The notes: generated by a model from the letters alone, not told the origin. Shown: positions 1-8,776, counted from the first letter of the stretch. The stretch: 64,000 bases of DNA from an uncultured Trueperaceae bacterium (GCA_937873495.1 CALMXZ010000010.1:496001-560000); one strand, 5' to 3'. A program made the numbers and translations.

Positions 1-467
1 GCGACCGCGGCGATGATGACGCCGACCACGGTGTTGCCGCGCTTGACCCCGACCAGCCAGACGCTGAACGCCGAGAAGCCGATGATCATCGCAGAGGCGT
101 ACCACTTGACCCAGCCGGGTATGCCCTTGCCTGCCCGGTAGTCGCGGATGAGTGGCCCGATGACGCGATGGTTCAGGACCCAGTTGTAGAACCTGGGGCT
201 CGACTGGCCGAAGAACCACGTCGCGATCAGGAAGAACACGGTGCCGGGCATGCCGGGCACGATGTAGCCGACGATCCCGAGGCCCACCGCCACCAACCCA
301 GCCGCGACGAACACCGCCCGTAGCGCGGGGTTCTTGAAGATGCGCAGCTCGGCACTGTAGTCGACCCAGTCGGCACGGTGTCGGGGGTTAGCGGGCGCGC
401 CAGGTGCCGGCCGCGCCGGACTCGGCTCGTTCGGCTCCGGCTCTGGTGAGGAAGGCTGGACCGGCAT
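1..467 (-). CDS. DUF454 (YbaN-type) small membrane protein, 3' end cut by window edge
   Basis: The reading frame opens at ATG 467 and runs off the window start, giving 155 codons. A Pro/Glu-rich N-terminal stretch of about 30 residues precedes the hydrophobic core. The core carries LGIVGYIVPGMPGTVFFL followed by WFFGQSSPRFYNW, the typical DUF454/YbaN pattern of inner-membrane proteins of unknown function. A further membrane segment lies near the cut end. It points away from its neighbour pabC's terminus and shows no operon partner in the window. Family assignment rests on recognised motifs; no function is claimed. The C-terminus is outside the window. Confidence 0.72.
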   Translation of the reverse strand, partial: MPVQPSSPEPEPNEPSPARPAPGAPANPRHRADWVDYSAELRIFKNPALRAVFVAAGLVAVGLGIVGYIVPGMPGTVFFLIATWFFGQSSPRFYNWVLNHRVIGPLIRDYRAGKGIPGWVKWYASAMIIGFSAFSVWLVGVKRGNTVVGVIIAAV

Positions 468-555
468 CACTGACAGAGTGTACCCGTGCCGGACGGGCGG
501 GCGCGACGAGGTGCAGCCCGCTTCGAGGCGGGCGTCCGGGTCGCCGAGCGTTCGC

Positions 556-1215
556 TCACGGTTCGCTGCTCACCGCCACCATCCCGGGCGCCAACCGCGC
601 GCGGCGCAGGCCGCGCAGGGAGTTGCCGAGGTAGAACTCGCCCGCCTCGAGCTCGGCGAGGGTCACGTCACCCACCACGCAGCGGCCGGTGCCTAGCAAC
701 TCGCCGCGCAGCACGCCCGGCAGCGCGCCGGCGTCGACGGGCGGCGTGACCAGAGCGTCGCCGCGCCGCACGAACACGTTCGAGATGCCGCCTTCCGCCA
801 CCGCGCCGCGGCGGTTGAGGAACACGATGTCGGCGAGGCCGATGGCCTGCGCGCGGGCGGTGGCGAGGTCGTACAGCGCCCGCGCGGTCGTCTTGTGGCG
901 CCTGAGCGGATCGCTCTCGTCGACCAGCTCGAACGCCACGCCAACGGACACGACGGCGTCGGTGGCCGCGGGGAGCGGCGCCGTCGTCACGCCGGGAACA
1001 CCCGTGCGCGCCAGCAACAGGCGCACGCGCGCCGGCTCGCTGCGCTCCGCCACGGCCGCGGTGAGCGCGGCGCGGGCGCTCGCGGCGGAGAACGGGATGC
1101 CGAGGTAGCCCGCGGAACGGGCCAAGCGCGCCAGATGGGCGTCCAGCCGCGCGAAGCCGCCCGCGCCAGGCTCCCAGCGCAACGTCTCGAACGGTTCCGG
1201 TCCAGGTTCCTGCAT
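556..1215 (-). CDS. pabC: Aminodeoxychorismate lyase-like class IV aminotransferase
   Basis: PLP-dependent fold-type IV protein of 219 aa. It opens with FETLRW and ARLDAHLARL, as in PabC domains, including those fused to PabB. The PLP lysine is expected in the HKTTARALYD motif. FLNRRGAVAEGGISNVFV and the TPPVDAGALPGVLR segment are the usual cofactor and substrate loop signatures. PabC converts 4-amino-4-deoxychorismate to p-aminobenzoate for folate. I chose ATG 1215 over the open frame reaching 1353 because homology begins there and a TAGGCT -10 box lies 10 nt upstream. No pabA/pabB is nearby, so a branched-chain or D-amino acid aminotransferase is the alternative. Confidence 0.8.
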   Translation of the reverse strand: MQEPGPEPFETLRWEPGAGGFARLDAHLARLARSAGYLGIPFSAASARAALTAAVAERSEPARVRLLLARTGVPGVTTAPLPAATDAVVSVGVAFELVDESDPLRRHKTTARALYDLATARAQAIGLADIVFLNRRGAVAEGGISNVFVRRGDALVTPPVDAGALPGVLRGELLGTGRCVVGDVTLAELEAGEFYLGNSLRGLRRARLAPGMVAVSSEP

Positions 1216-1225
1216 GACTGAGCGC

Positions 1226-1231
1226 AGCCTA
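1226..1231 (-). promoter_or_regulatory. -10 box TAGGCT of pabC, near-leaderless
   Basis: TAGGCT ends 10 nt before ATG 1215, which would leave only a few nucleotides of leader. No Shine-Dalgarno sequence is visible. Confidence 0.45.
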
Positions 1232-1356
1232 TCCCGCCCGGAGGTCGCGCCCTGTGGTCGCGCCCGAGGTGGTGCCGGGCCGTCGCTTGGTGCGACAATG
1301 CCACGCGTGAAACCCGCCTTCATCGAGCAGCCCCCTCGCCGCACCCCGCACACCGC

Positions 1357-3279
1357 ATGATCGAGGCACGGGGCGTGAGGCCCCCGCCCAAGGCCCCAGA
1401 CACGTCGACGCCCATCTCGCTGCGTCAGCAGCTCCGCGACCTGCGCGCCACCCTCGGCCTCGTCCTCTCGGCCAGCCGCGCCTCGACGGTCGGCCTGGTC
1501 GCGCTGAGCGTCGTGCAGGCCCTCATGCCGGCCGCCAACCTGTGGGTCGCCAAGCTCCTCCTCGACGCGGTGGCGGCGGCCATCGGCGGTGAGTTCGGCT
1601 CTCCAGCGGAGGCCCTGAGCCGCATGCTCACGCTCCTGCTCATCCAGGTGGGCCTGACGGCCGTGACGAGCGCGCTCGGCACGTTCCAGCGTTCCACCCA
1701 GGAGCTCCTCGGCGACTCCCTCCAGAACCGCATCAGCCGCCTGATCCTCGCCAAGGCGTCGCAGCTCGAGATGGCGCAGTTCGAGGACCCCAAGAGCTAC
1801 GACGCGCTTCAGAACGCTTACCGCGAGGTCGGCTCGCGGCCGCTCGGGGTCTTCACGCAGGTCGTCTCGCTCGGGCAGTCGCTCCTGACCCTTGGCTCCG
1901 TCAGCGCCATCATGCTCCAGCTCGGCTGGGCGGTCGTGCCGCTGGTGCTAGTCGCCTCCGTGCCGAGCGTCATCGCGTCGTCGCGCTTCGGGACCGAGGG
2001 CTACCGCATGCTCAGGCGCTTCGCCGAGGACGCGCGGCGCCAGAACTACCTCGGCTCGCTCCTCACCAACGACCAGGCCGTCAAGGAGATCAGGCTCTTC
2101 GACTTCGGCGGCTACCTCATGGAGCGGTGGCAGGAGTACTACCTCAAGTTCAGGGCGCAGCTCGTGTCCATGATCAGGCGGCGGAGCGGGTGGGGGTTGG
2201 CGACGTCGCTCTTCTCCACCGGCATGGTGGGCACCGCTACCTACCTGGTGCTGAGGCGCGCGGCGGCCGGCCTCCTCACGGTCGGCGACTTCGGCATGTT
2301 CATCCAAGGCATCTCGCAGTTGCAGAGCCAGTTCGGGAACCTCCTGTCCGGCTTCAGCGGCATCTATCAGAACCTGCTCTACATGCGCAACCTGTTCGAG
2401 TTCCTCGAGCTCCCGACGAGCGGCGCCGAGGCCGGCGAGGAGTGGTCGGGGCCGATCACCGAGATCGAGTTCCGCGACGTCAGCTTCCGCTACCCGCTCA
2501 CGGAGAGCGACGTGCTCCACGGCGTGTCGTTCGTGGTGAGGAAGGGGGAGACGCTGGCGCTCGTCGGCGAGAACGGCGCTGGCAAGTCGACCATCGTGAA
2601 GCTCATGACGGCCCTCTACCGCCCGTCGCGCGGGCAAATTCTGGTGAACGGCCAGGACTCGGCGCGCTTCAGCGCCGCCAGCCTACGCGCCGAGATGAGC
2701 ACGGTGTTCCAGGACTTCGGCCAGTACCAGATGACGGTGCGCGAGAACATCGCTATCGGCAAGGTGGCGCGCGGCATGCCGCGCGGCGGCGAGGCCGCGC
2801 CGGAGCTCGACGAAGCCGTCCGCACCGCGGGCGAGCGCGCGGGCGCGGACGGCTTCGTCTCGAAGCTGCCCGCCGGCTACGACAACATGCTCGGTCGCTG
2901 GTTCGAGGGCGGCAGGCAGCTGTCGGGCGGCCAGTGGCAGCGCATCGCGCTGGCGCGCCTCTACTACCGCGGTGGTTCGGTGCTGATCTTCGACGAGCCA
3001 ACGAGCGCCCTCGACGCCGACGCCGAGTTCGAGGTCATCGAGACCTTGCGCGCGCAGGCTCGCGGCCGGATCGCCGTCGTCGTCTCGCACCGCTTCAGCA
3101 CCGTCAGGCTCGCGGAGCGCATCATCGTCCTGACCGCCGGTCACGTCACGGAGCGCGGCACGCACGAAGAGCTCTTGAGGTTGGGGGGCACGTACGCCCG
3201 GATGTTCACGCGGCAGGCGCGCGGCTACCTGGACGGTTACGGCACCACGGCGGCCGAGGTGGACGACCCCGTGGCATGA
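1357..3279 (+). CDS. ABC exporter, fused permease and ATPase
   Basis: A 640-aa half-transporter of the exporter type. The N-terminal ~330 residues hold several hydrophobic membrane helices. The nucleotide-binding domain follows from about residue 365, with Walker A GENGAGKST (~404), signature LSGGQWQRIALAR (~521), Walker B VLIFDEPTSALD (~541) and the switch His in VVSHRFST (~577). It should work as a dimer in the cytoplasmic membrane; the substrate (drug, lipid or peptide) cannot be told from sequence. The gene diverges from pabC. ATG 1357 is the first start; the N-terminus is Pro-rich before the first helix. No partner half-transporter is adjacent, so a homodimer is likely. Confidence 0.88.
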   Translation: MIEARGVRPPPKAPDTSTPISLRQQLRDLRATLGLVLSASRASTVGLVALSVVQALMPAANLWVAKLLLDAVAAAIGGEFGSPAEALSRMLTLLLIQVGLTAVTSALGTFQRSTQELLGDSLQNRISRLILAKASQLEMAQFEDPKSYDALQNAYREVGSRPLGVFTQVVSLGQSLLTLGSVSAIMLQLGWAVVPLVLVASVPSVIASSRFGTEGYRMLRRFAEDARRQNYLGSLLTNDQAVKEIRLFDFGGYLMERWQEYYLKFRAQLVSMIRRRSGWGLATSLFSTGMVGTATYLVLRRAAAGLLTVGDFGMFIQGISQLQSQFGNLLSGFSGIYQNLLYMRNLFEFLELPTSGAEAGEEWSGPITEIEFRDVSFRYPLTESDVLHGVSFVVRKGETLALVGENGAGKSTIVKLMTALYRPSRGQILVNGQDSARFSAASLRAEMSTVFQDFGQYQMTVRENIAIGKVARGMPRGGEAAPELDEAVRTAGERAGADGFVSKLPAGYDNMLGRWFEGGRQLSGGQWQRIALARLYYRGGSVLIFDEPTSALDADAEFEVIETLRAQARGRIAVVVSHRFSTVRLAERIIVLTAGHVTERGTHEELLRLGGTYARMFTRQARGYLDGYGTTAAEVDDPVA

Positions 3280-3340
3280 GCGCCGGGTAGGCCGTTCCTT
3301 CACGTACCGGCCTTGTCTAGGCGGATGCCGTAGACGTCAC

Positions 3341-3369
3341 TTGCTATGGGCTCGCCGCTGTCGTACTAT
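3341..3369 (+). promoter_or_regulatory. Promoter of the cold-shock gene
   Basis: TTGCTA (3341-3346), a 17-nt spacer, then TACTAT (3364-3369). Transcription from about 3376 would give a leader of roughly 100 nt before ATG 3480, which is usual for csp genes whose leaders act as cold thermosensors. Confidence 0.55.
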
Positions 3370-3479
3370 TCGAGGCGTTCCGGGAAAACCTGAAGGGTGT
3401 TTCCGAACAGGGCCTACGGGTCCGGAAATCGTGTGTCGGGCTCGGCCCCAAGCCAAGCACGACAGTTGGGAAATGGAAA

Positions 3480-3707
3480 ATGGCAACAGGCAAGGTCAAG
3501 TGGTTCAGCAGCGAGAAGGGCTTCGGCTTCATCGAACAGGGCGGCGGCCAGCCGGACGTCTTCGTTCACTTCTCCGCCATCCAGGGTGCGGGCTTCCGTA
3601 ACCTCAACGAAGGCGACGAAGTCTCCTTCGACGTCGAGCAGGGTAAGAAGGGCCTCCAGGCGGCCAACGTGGTCGTCACGGCCTCCACTGCCGGCGGTCG
3701 CTACTGA
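3480..3707 (+). CDS. csp: Cold-shock domain protein (CspA family)
   Basis: A 75-aa single-domain OB-fold protein. RNP1 is seen in KGFGFIEQ and RNP2 in DVFVHFSAI, with the usual GKVKWF start and NV end. It binds single-stranded RNA and DNA and acts as an RNA chaperone in the cytoplasm. Full family length, alone in its transcription unit: a promoter lies at 3341-3369, a ~100-nt leader follows, and a strong terminator closes it at 3733-3783. The leader may carry post-transcriptional control, but no specific fold is proven here. Confidence 0.95.
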   Translation: MATGKVKWFSSEKGFGFIEQGGGQPDVFVHFSAIQGAGFRNLNEGDEVSFDVEQGKKGLQAANVVVTASTAGGRY

Positions 3708-3732
3708 GCTGAACGCTCATTAGCCTAAGAAC

Positions 3733-3783
3733 GGCGCCCGTGGCGATCCGTCCGGAAGGACGGCACCACGGGCGCCGCCTTTT
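3733..3783 (+). terminator. Rho-independent terminator of csp
   Basis: An 11-bp perfect stem (3733-3743 with 3766-3776) encloses a second stem CCGTCC/GGACGG capped by GGAA, and is followed by CGCCTTTT. Confidence 0.8.
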
Positions 3784-3798
3784 ATGCCGGCCCGGTAG

Positions 3799-3865
3799 CC
3801 GGTCGCGACCGGGTGGCGGTCGCGACCGCCACAGGGCTAGCGCCCGCCACCCGGTCGGCGACCGG
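3799..3865. repeat. Cluster of nested palindromes between convergent genes
   Basis: Three copies of a GGTCGCGACC-type palindrome lie in 67 nt: a perfect 14-mer at 3799-3812, a perfect 18-mer at 3814-3831, and CCGGTCG-G-CGACCGG at 3851-3865. A longer 11-bp arm pair (3809-3819 with 3844-3854) spans them. The cluster sits just downstream of the livF stop codon on the minus strand and past the csp terminator. It may end or protect the LIV transcript, or be a genome-wide REP-like element. Confidence 0.6.
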
Positions 3866-3871
3866 TGCCGC

Positions 3872-4708
3872 TCAGTTCCAGCGCCTGCGCCGCCGCCGCA
3901 CGTGCAGGCGCTGCTCGGCGCCGCCGGTGCGCACCCCAAGGTAGAACTCCTGCACGTTCTCGTTGGCCCGCAGCTCGGCCGCCGTGCCCTCCAGAACGAA
4001 GCGTCCGCCCTCCAGAACGTAGCCGTAGTCTGCGATGGCCAGCGCCTGGTTGGCGTTCTGCTCCACCAGCAGGATGCCCATCCCCTCACGGTTGATCTCG
4101 CGGATGACCCGGAAGATCTCCTCGACGAGCATGGGCGCGAGCCCAAGGCTCGGCTCGTCGAGCATGAGGAGCTTCGGGCGGCTCATCAGCGCCCTGGCGA
4201 TGGCGAGCATCTGCTGTTCGCCGCCCGAGAGGGTGCCGGAGTCCTGCTTGAGCCGCTCCGCCAAGCGGGGGAAGTACGTGAACATGCGCTCCAGGTCGGC
4301 GTTCACCGCGGCGCGGTCGCTGCGGTGGAAGGCGCCGAGGCGGAGGCTCTCGGCCACCGTCAGGTCGGGGAACATGCCGCGGTCCTCGACCACGTAGGCG
4401 ATGCCGGCTTGCGAGATGCGCTCCGTGTCGGAGCGCGTGACGTCCTTGCCCATCGCCCAGACGGTGCCTTTGCGCGGCTCGTCCTCCACCAGCCCCATGA
4501 TCGTCTTGAGCATGGTGCTCTTGCCGGCCCCGTTGGAGCCGAGCACGGCGACACAGGTGCCAGGCATGATGCTGAGCGACACGCCTTTGAGCACGCGCAA
4601 CTGCTTCTGGTAGCCGCTCTCGACCGTGCGTAGCTCCAGGAGGGGGCCGTCCGCGCCGCTGCCGGCCCGTATGCTCGGGGTCGAAGCGCTCGAGGACCGG
4701 TCGCTCAT
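3872..4708 (-). CDS. livF: Branched-chain amino acid-type ABC transporter ATPase LivF
   Basis: A 278-aa ATPase with Walker A GSNGAGKST (~57), signature LSGGEQQMLAIARAL, Walker B LLMLDEPSLGL and the LivF-type end VLEGTAAELRANENVQEFYLG. A ~20-residue Ser/Gly-rich N-terminal extension and an Arg-rich tail are additions to the usual ~235 aa. Its ATG overlaps the livG stop codon as ATGA, so translation is coupled. It pairs with LivG to power uptake through LivH/LivM. The substrate class (leucine-type or other amide or carboxylate) is not set by the ATPase; a neighbouring acyl-CoA synthetase gene leaves room for an organic acid. Confidence 0.9.
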   Translation of the reverse strand: MSDRSSSASTPSIRAGSGADGPLLELRTVESGYQKQLRVLKGVSLSIMPGTCVAVLGSNGAGKSTMLKTIMGLVEDEPRKGTVWAMGKDVTRSDTERISQAGIAYVVEDRGMFPDLTVAESLRLGAFHRSDRAAVNADLERMFTYFPRLAERLKQDSGTLSGGEQQMLAIARALMSRPKLLMLDEPSLGLAPMLVEEIFRVIREINREGMGILLVEQNANQALAIADYGYVLEGGRFVLEGTAAELRANENVQEFYLGVRTGGAEQRLHVRRRRRRWN

Positions 4709-5511
4709 GGCGCCGCCTCCCGGCCGGTGGCCTCGGGAGCCAGCTTGGTACTGCCGAGATAGGCCCGCACCACCGCGGGGTCGTCCTGGACGGCGCTCGG
4801 GGAGCCGTCCGCGATCTTCACCCCGTGATCGAGCACCACGACGCGGTCCGCGAGCCGGCTCACGACCCGCAGGTCGTGCTCGACCACGAGCATCGTGAGG
4901 TCGAGCTCGCGCCTGAGCCGGAGGAGCGTGACCATCATGTCGTCCTTCTCCTCCACCGTCATGCCGGCGGCCGGCTCATCAAGGAGCAGGAGCGTCGGTT
5001 CGGCCGCCAGCGCGCGCGCCACCTCGATGAGCTTCTGGACCCCGTACGGCAACGCCCCAACACGCTGGTCGCGGTACGCCTGCAGGTCGAGGAGGTCCAT
5101 GAGCTCCTCGGCGCGCCGCCGTTGGGCGACCTCGTCGCGCACCCAGCCGCGGGTGGAGAGCATGGCGGAGAACACGTTCGACCTGACGTGCAGGTGTCGT
5201 CCAAGCAACAGGTTGTCGAGGCACGTCAGCGACTTGAACAGCTCGATGTTCTGGAAGGAGCGCCCGATGCCCATGCGGGCGACCATGTGGGGGGCCGTGC
5301 CCGTGATGTCGGCTCCGCGCCACCTGACCGTGCCGGTGCGCGGTCGGTAGAAACCGCATATGACGTTGAAGAGACTGGTCTTGCCCGCGCCGTTCGGCCC
5401 GATGAGGGCAACGACCTCGCCGGACGCGATGCCGAGCGAGACGTCGGAGAGCGCGGTGAGCCCCCTGAAGGAGAGCGACACGTTCTCGAGAGCGAGCAGG
5501 TCGTTGGTCAC
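4705..5511 (-). CDS. livG: Branched-chain amino acid-type ABC transporter ATPase LivG
   Basis: A 268-aa ATPase with Walker A GPNGAGKTS (~38). It has the LivG-specific signature variant LPYGVQKLIEVARAL in place of LSGGQ, Walker B LLLLDEPAAGM, and the C-terminal DHGVKIADGSP region. It starts with GTG 5511. A stem-loop with a T-rich tail separates it from the binding-protein gene upstream, which should lower ATPase expression relative to the binding protein. It overlaps livF by 4 nt. It works as a heterodimer with LivF on the cytoplasmic face of the LivHM channel. Confidence 0.9.
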   Translation of the reverse strand: MTNDLLALENVSLSFRGLTALSDVSLGIASGEVVALIGPNGAGKTSLFNVICGFYRPRTGTVRWRGADITGTAPHMVARMGIGRSFQNIELFKSLTCLDNLLLGRHLHVRSNVFSAMLSTRGWVRDEVAQRRRAEELMDLLDLQAYRDQRVGALPYGVQKLIEVARALAAEPTLLLLDEPAAGMTVEEKDDMMVTLLRLRRELDLTMLVVEHDLRVVSRLADRVVVLDHGVKIADGSPSAVQDDPAVVRAYLGSTKLAPEATGREAAP

Positions 5512-5513
5512 GT

Positions 5514-5555
5514 CAAGAAGATAAGGGTGTGGGGCGCCATGAAGCGCCCCACACC
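5514..5555 (-). terminator. Hairpin between livK and livG (attenuating terminator)
   Basis: A 12-bp perfect inverted repeat (5526-5537 with 5544-5555, 6-nt loop) lies 10 nt past the livK stop. On the minus strand it is followed by CTTATCTTCTT. Partial termination or 3'-end protection here would favour the binding protein over the ATPases. Confidence 0.6.
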
Positions 5556-5565
5556 AGGCTGCTTG

Positions 5566-6744
5566 TTACAGCGAGAGCCAGTCGGAGACGGGCCGCAAGC
5601 CCTGAGGGGTCACCTGCAGGAGCATCACGGAGTTGTTGCCCTGGTAGCCGTCCTTGAACGAGAGGCTGTGGTACAGACCGGTGTCGTAACCGTCTATCCC
5701 CTTCAGCGCCTCCATGAACGACTCGCGCGTCAGGTCGCGGCCGGCGGCCTGCAGCGCCAGCACGGCCGGCTCGGCGAAGGCGATGCCCGCGAGCGCCCTG
5801 AACGGGTCGCGAGCGATCTCGGGGGCGTAGGCGACGATGATGTCGCGGTAGATCTGGTCGGCGATGGGATCGCCGTTGCCCTCGCCGACGATGACGCTCG
5901 GCAGGCGCAGGAACACGGAGAAGAGCGCGCCCTGCATGGCGGGGTTGGCCATCAGCGCCGGGTCGAGGAGGGTGACCGAGGCCAGCATCTGCGGCTTGTA
6001 GTCGAGGCGTTGGAACTCGCCGACCAGCGTGGCGGCGGCGCTCGGGTCGGAGAACATCAGCACGGCGTCGGCGCCGGAGCCGCGCAGGCGCAGCGCCTGG
6101 ACGCCCTGGTTGGTCGTGCCGCGCTCGTAGCTGACGCGGTCGCCGATGGTGACGTCGTAGCCGGCCGCCTGCAGGCGCGCCACCTCGGCTTCGAGGCCGC
6201 GGAGGCCTTCCTCGCCGTAGCCGTCGTTCTGGTAGAAGATCGCGATGTTCTTGCTGCCGAGGGTCTCGACGGCGTGACGCGTCATGAGCGTCGCCTCGAC
6301 CACGTAGTCGGTGAACGACGTGAAGATGAGGCCGTCCGACTGGTCCGTGAACACCACCGCGCCGGTGGCCGGCCCGACCCACGGCGTGCCTGCTCGCTTG
6401 ATGAGCGGCATGGCGGCCTGGCCGTTGGCCGTGCCGACGCCCGCCACGAACGCGAAGACGTTGTCGCGATCGATGAGCTCGCGCACGGCGCCGACGGTGC
6501 GGGCCGGGTCGTAGCCGTCGTCCCGCGAACTGAGCACGAGCTTGCGGCCGTTGATGCCGCCCTGGTCGTTGAGGTAGCGGAAGTACGCGTCGATGGCGAT
6601 GTTGACGGTGCCCCAGGCGGCGGCCGGGCCCGACTGCGGACCCCAGCTTCCGAAGAGGACCTCGGTGTCGGTTACGCCCGGATCGGCCGCCTGAGCGAAC
6701 GCCAGGACGGCGCCGAGCGTGACTAGGGCTAGAAGCCGCTTCAT
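5566..6744 (-). CDS. livK: ABC transporter periplasmic substrate-binding protein (LivK/type I fold)
   Basis: A 392-aa protein starting at ATG 6744, seven nucleotides behind an AAGGAG ribosome site. MKRLLALVTLGAVLAFAQAA is a Sec signal peptide. The mature protein begins with VTDTEVLFGSWGPQSGPAA, then ND-GGINGRKLVLSSRDDGYDPART, the usual type I periplasmic-binding pattern. GVGTANGQA and YEEGLRG-like segments follow. It delivers ligand to LivHM. The frame is open to 6810, but the signal peptide fixes the start. Ligand unknown; leucine-family amino acids, urea or aromatic acids are all possible in this family. Confidence 0.88.
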   Translation of the reverse strand: MKRLLALVTLGAVLAFAQAADPGVTDTEVLFGSWGPQSGPAAAWGTVNIAIDAYFRYLNDQGGINGRKLVLSSRDDGYDPARTVGAVRELIDRDNVFAFVAGVGTANGQAAMPLIKRAGTPWVGPATGAVVFTDQSDGLIFTSFTDYVVEATLMTRHAVETLGSKNIAIFYQNDGYGEEGLRGLEAEVARLQAAGYDVTIGDRVSYERGTTNQGVQALRLRGSGADAVLMFSDPSAAATLVGEFQRLDYKPQMLASVTLLDPALMANPAMQGALFSVFLRLPSVIVGEGNGDPIADQIYRDIIVAYAPEIARDPFRALAGIAFAEPAVLALQAAGRDLTRESFMEALKGIDGYDTGLYHSLSFKDGYQGNNSVMLLQVTPQGLRPVSDWLSL

Positions 6745-6864
6745 GTTGCTCCTTTCGTGTTCCCGTCTAGCGGGCAGTGAGGTGGTTCCTGACGTCCTCA
6801 AAGGTATCACGGGCCGGGAGCGGTGCTCGGGGTCGGCGCGCTGGTTCCGTGTAACGCGCTCGCG

Positions 6865-7749
6865 TCAGACGCGCTTGACGTCCGCCCTGCCGAGCAGCCC
6901 GTGGGGCCGGAGCACCAGGACGAGCACGACGACGAGGAAGGCGAACGACGCCTTGAACTCGAGCGAGACGTACAGGCCTACCAGCAGCTCGAGGATGCCG
7001 AGGATGTAGGCCCCCACCACCGCGCCGGGCAGTGAGTTCATGCCGCCTATGACGGCGGCGACGAATCCCTTGCTCAGCGGGTCGAGCATCATGTTGGGGT
7101 TGAGCAGCGTGGTCGGGGCGAAGAGGAGCGCCGCCGCGGCCGCGAGCACGGCCGCCGCCGCCCACGTGGCCATGAGGACCGTGCGCACGGGCAGCCCCAT
7201 CGCCTCGGCCACGTCCTCGCGCTGCGCGACGGCGCGCATGGCGACGCCGAGCTTCGTGAACGAGAGCAGGGCCCAGAGGGCCAACATCAGGACGACGCCG
7301 AGCAGCGACGTCACGATGGAGACGAGGCTCAGCGAGACGCCGCCGAACCGGAGGATCCTGTCGGCCACGACGGTCGGCACGAGCTTGTTGTCTGTGCCGA
7401 ACACGAGCGCGTCGAGGCCGCCGAGCGCGAGCGCGAGGCCGAGCGTCAGGATGAGGAGCCCGAGCTCGGTCTGGTTCTTGGCGGGCCTGACCAGGAGCAG
7501 GTAGACGAGCATCCCGATGGCGGCGGCGGCCACGAGCGCGAGCGGGAAGGCGAGCCCGAACGGCAGGCGGAGCTGGGTCAGGAGGGTGTACGCCACGAAA
7601 GTGCCGGCCACCCCAAGGTCGCCGTGGGCGAAGTTGAGTATGCGGGTCGTGCGGTAGAGGAGGACGAGGCCGAGGGCGACGAGCGCGTAGACGCTGCCGA
7701 TGCTCGCGCCGCTGACCAGCGCCTGCACGAACTGGTCGAGGCCGCTCAT
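6865..7749 (-). CDS. livH: ABC transporter permease LivH
   Basis: A 294-aa integral membrane protein. The N-terminus LVSGASIGSVYALVALGLVLLY and ILNFAHGDLGVAGTFVAY are LivH signatures. MRAVAQREDVAEAMGLP is the cytoplasmic coupling region, and GMNSLPGAVVGAYILGILE lies near the end. Start ATG 7749 has AAGGGG upstream. It forms the translocation channel with LivM, encoded 49 nt upstream in the same transcript. About 120 nt separates it from livK downstream. Confidence 0.92.
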   Translation of the reverse strand: MSGLDQFVQALVSGASIGSVYALVALGLVLLYRTTRILNFAHGDLGVAGTFVAYTLLTQLRLPFGLAFPLALVAAAAIGMLVYLLLVRPAKNQTELGLLILTLGLALALGGLDALVFGTDNKLVPTVVADRILRFGGVSLSLVSIVTSLLGVVLMLALWALLSFTKLGVAMRAVAQREDVAEAMGLPVRTVLMATWAAAAVLAAAAALLFAPTTLLNPNMMLDPLSKGFVAAVIGGMNSLPGAVVGAYILGILELLVGLYVSLEFKASFAFLVVVLVLVLRPHGLLGRADVKRV

Positions 7750-7798
7750 CGCGGTGCCCCTTGGCGGTGGCCGCGCGCCGCGTCTGAACGAGCGCGGC

Positions 7799-8776
7799 TC
7801 ATAGCGGCCACGACTTCCAGAACTGCTTGATCTTGAGCCAGCGACCGTACAGTCCGGCGGGCTCGAGCATCATGACGGCGATGACCACGGCTCCGAACGT
7901 CAGCTGCGACCAGGAGCGGAAGGTGGAGAGGACGAGGTCGAGCCCCGTGATGAAGCCGGCGCCCAACAGCGCGCCCGGCAGGAAGCCGAGGCCGCCGACG
8001 ACGGTCATGAGCAGGAACTTGATGGACAGCAGCAAGTTGAAGCCCTCAGGCGTGATGTAGCCGACCAGGGGGCCGTACAGGGCGCCCGCCAGGCCGGCGA
8101 CGGCGGCCGAGATGACGAACGCCAACGTCTTGTAACGCGCCAGCCCGATGCCGCTCATCTGCGCAGCGAGGTCGGCGTCGCGGGTGGCCCTGAACGCGCG
8201 CCCGACGTGCGAGCGCTCGAGGTTGAAGAGCATCCAGGTGACGAACCCCGCCAGGACGAGCACGAGGTAGTAGTACGCGCGGTCGCCGTAGAAGTCGATG
8301 CCGAGGATGACGGGCCGGTCGACGAGCGTGCCGGTCGAGGCGCCGACGAGGCGCCAGTTGGTGAGGATCTGCTGGATGGCGAGCCCGAAGCCCAGCGTCG
8401 CGATGGCGAGGTAGGGCCCCTCGAGCCGCAGCGACGGCACCCCGATCACCACCCCGAGGGCGGCCGAGACGAGCACGGCGGCGAGGACCGCCAGCAGGTA
8501 CGGGAAGCCGTGTTGCGTGGCTATCACGAAGACGTACGCGCCGGCCGCCAGGAACCCGGCGTGCCCAAGCGATACCTGGCCCGTCAGCCCGACGAGCACC
8601 GACAGGGAGAGGGCCACGAGCGCGTACACGAAGAACAGGGTCATGTTGTAGACGAGGTAACCCTTGACGAGGAACGGCAAGGCCACGAGCAGCGCGCCGG
8701 CCAGGCCGGCGACCACCCACGCCTGCGAGCCGCGGATGAGCCTCAGCTCGTGCTCGTAACGTTCACGGAAGAGCAC
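7799..8776 (-). CDS. livM: ABC transporter permease LivM
   Basis: A 325-aa membrane protein starting with GTG 8776 behind GGGAG. Recognised motifs are LSLSVLVGLTGQVSLGHAGF, the LRLEGPYLAIATLGFG segment and FRATRDADLAAQMSGIGLARYK (coupling helix), then a glycine-rich VVGGLGFLPGALLGAGFI. It partners LivH. It follows the acyl-CoA synthetase gene by about 60 nt on the same strand, so all seven minus-strand genes from fld to livF probably form one operon with internal promoters. Confidence 0.92.
   Translation of the reverse strand: MLFRERYEHELRLIRGSQAWVVAGLAGALLVALPFLVKGYLVYNMTLFFVYALVALSLSVLVGLTGQVSLGHAGFLAAGAYVFVIATQHGFPYLLAVLAAVLVSAALGVVIGVPSLRLEGPYLAIATLGFGLAIQQILTNWRLVGASTGTLVDRPVILGIDFYGDRAYYYLVLVLAGFVTWMLFNLERSHVGRAFRATRDADLAAQMSGIGLARYKTLAFVISAAVAGLAGALYGPLVGYITPEGFNLLLSIKFLLMTVVGGLGFLPGALLGAGFITGLDLVLSTFRSWSQLTFGAVVIAVMMLEPAGLYGRWLKIKQFWKSWPL

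Noticed and set aside
4825-6726. 633-codon plus-strand frame over the LIV genes
   Set aside because: It is antisense to livG and livK and His/Val/Arg/Glu-rich, typical of a high-G+C shadow.
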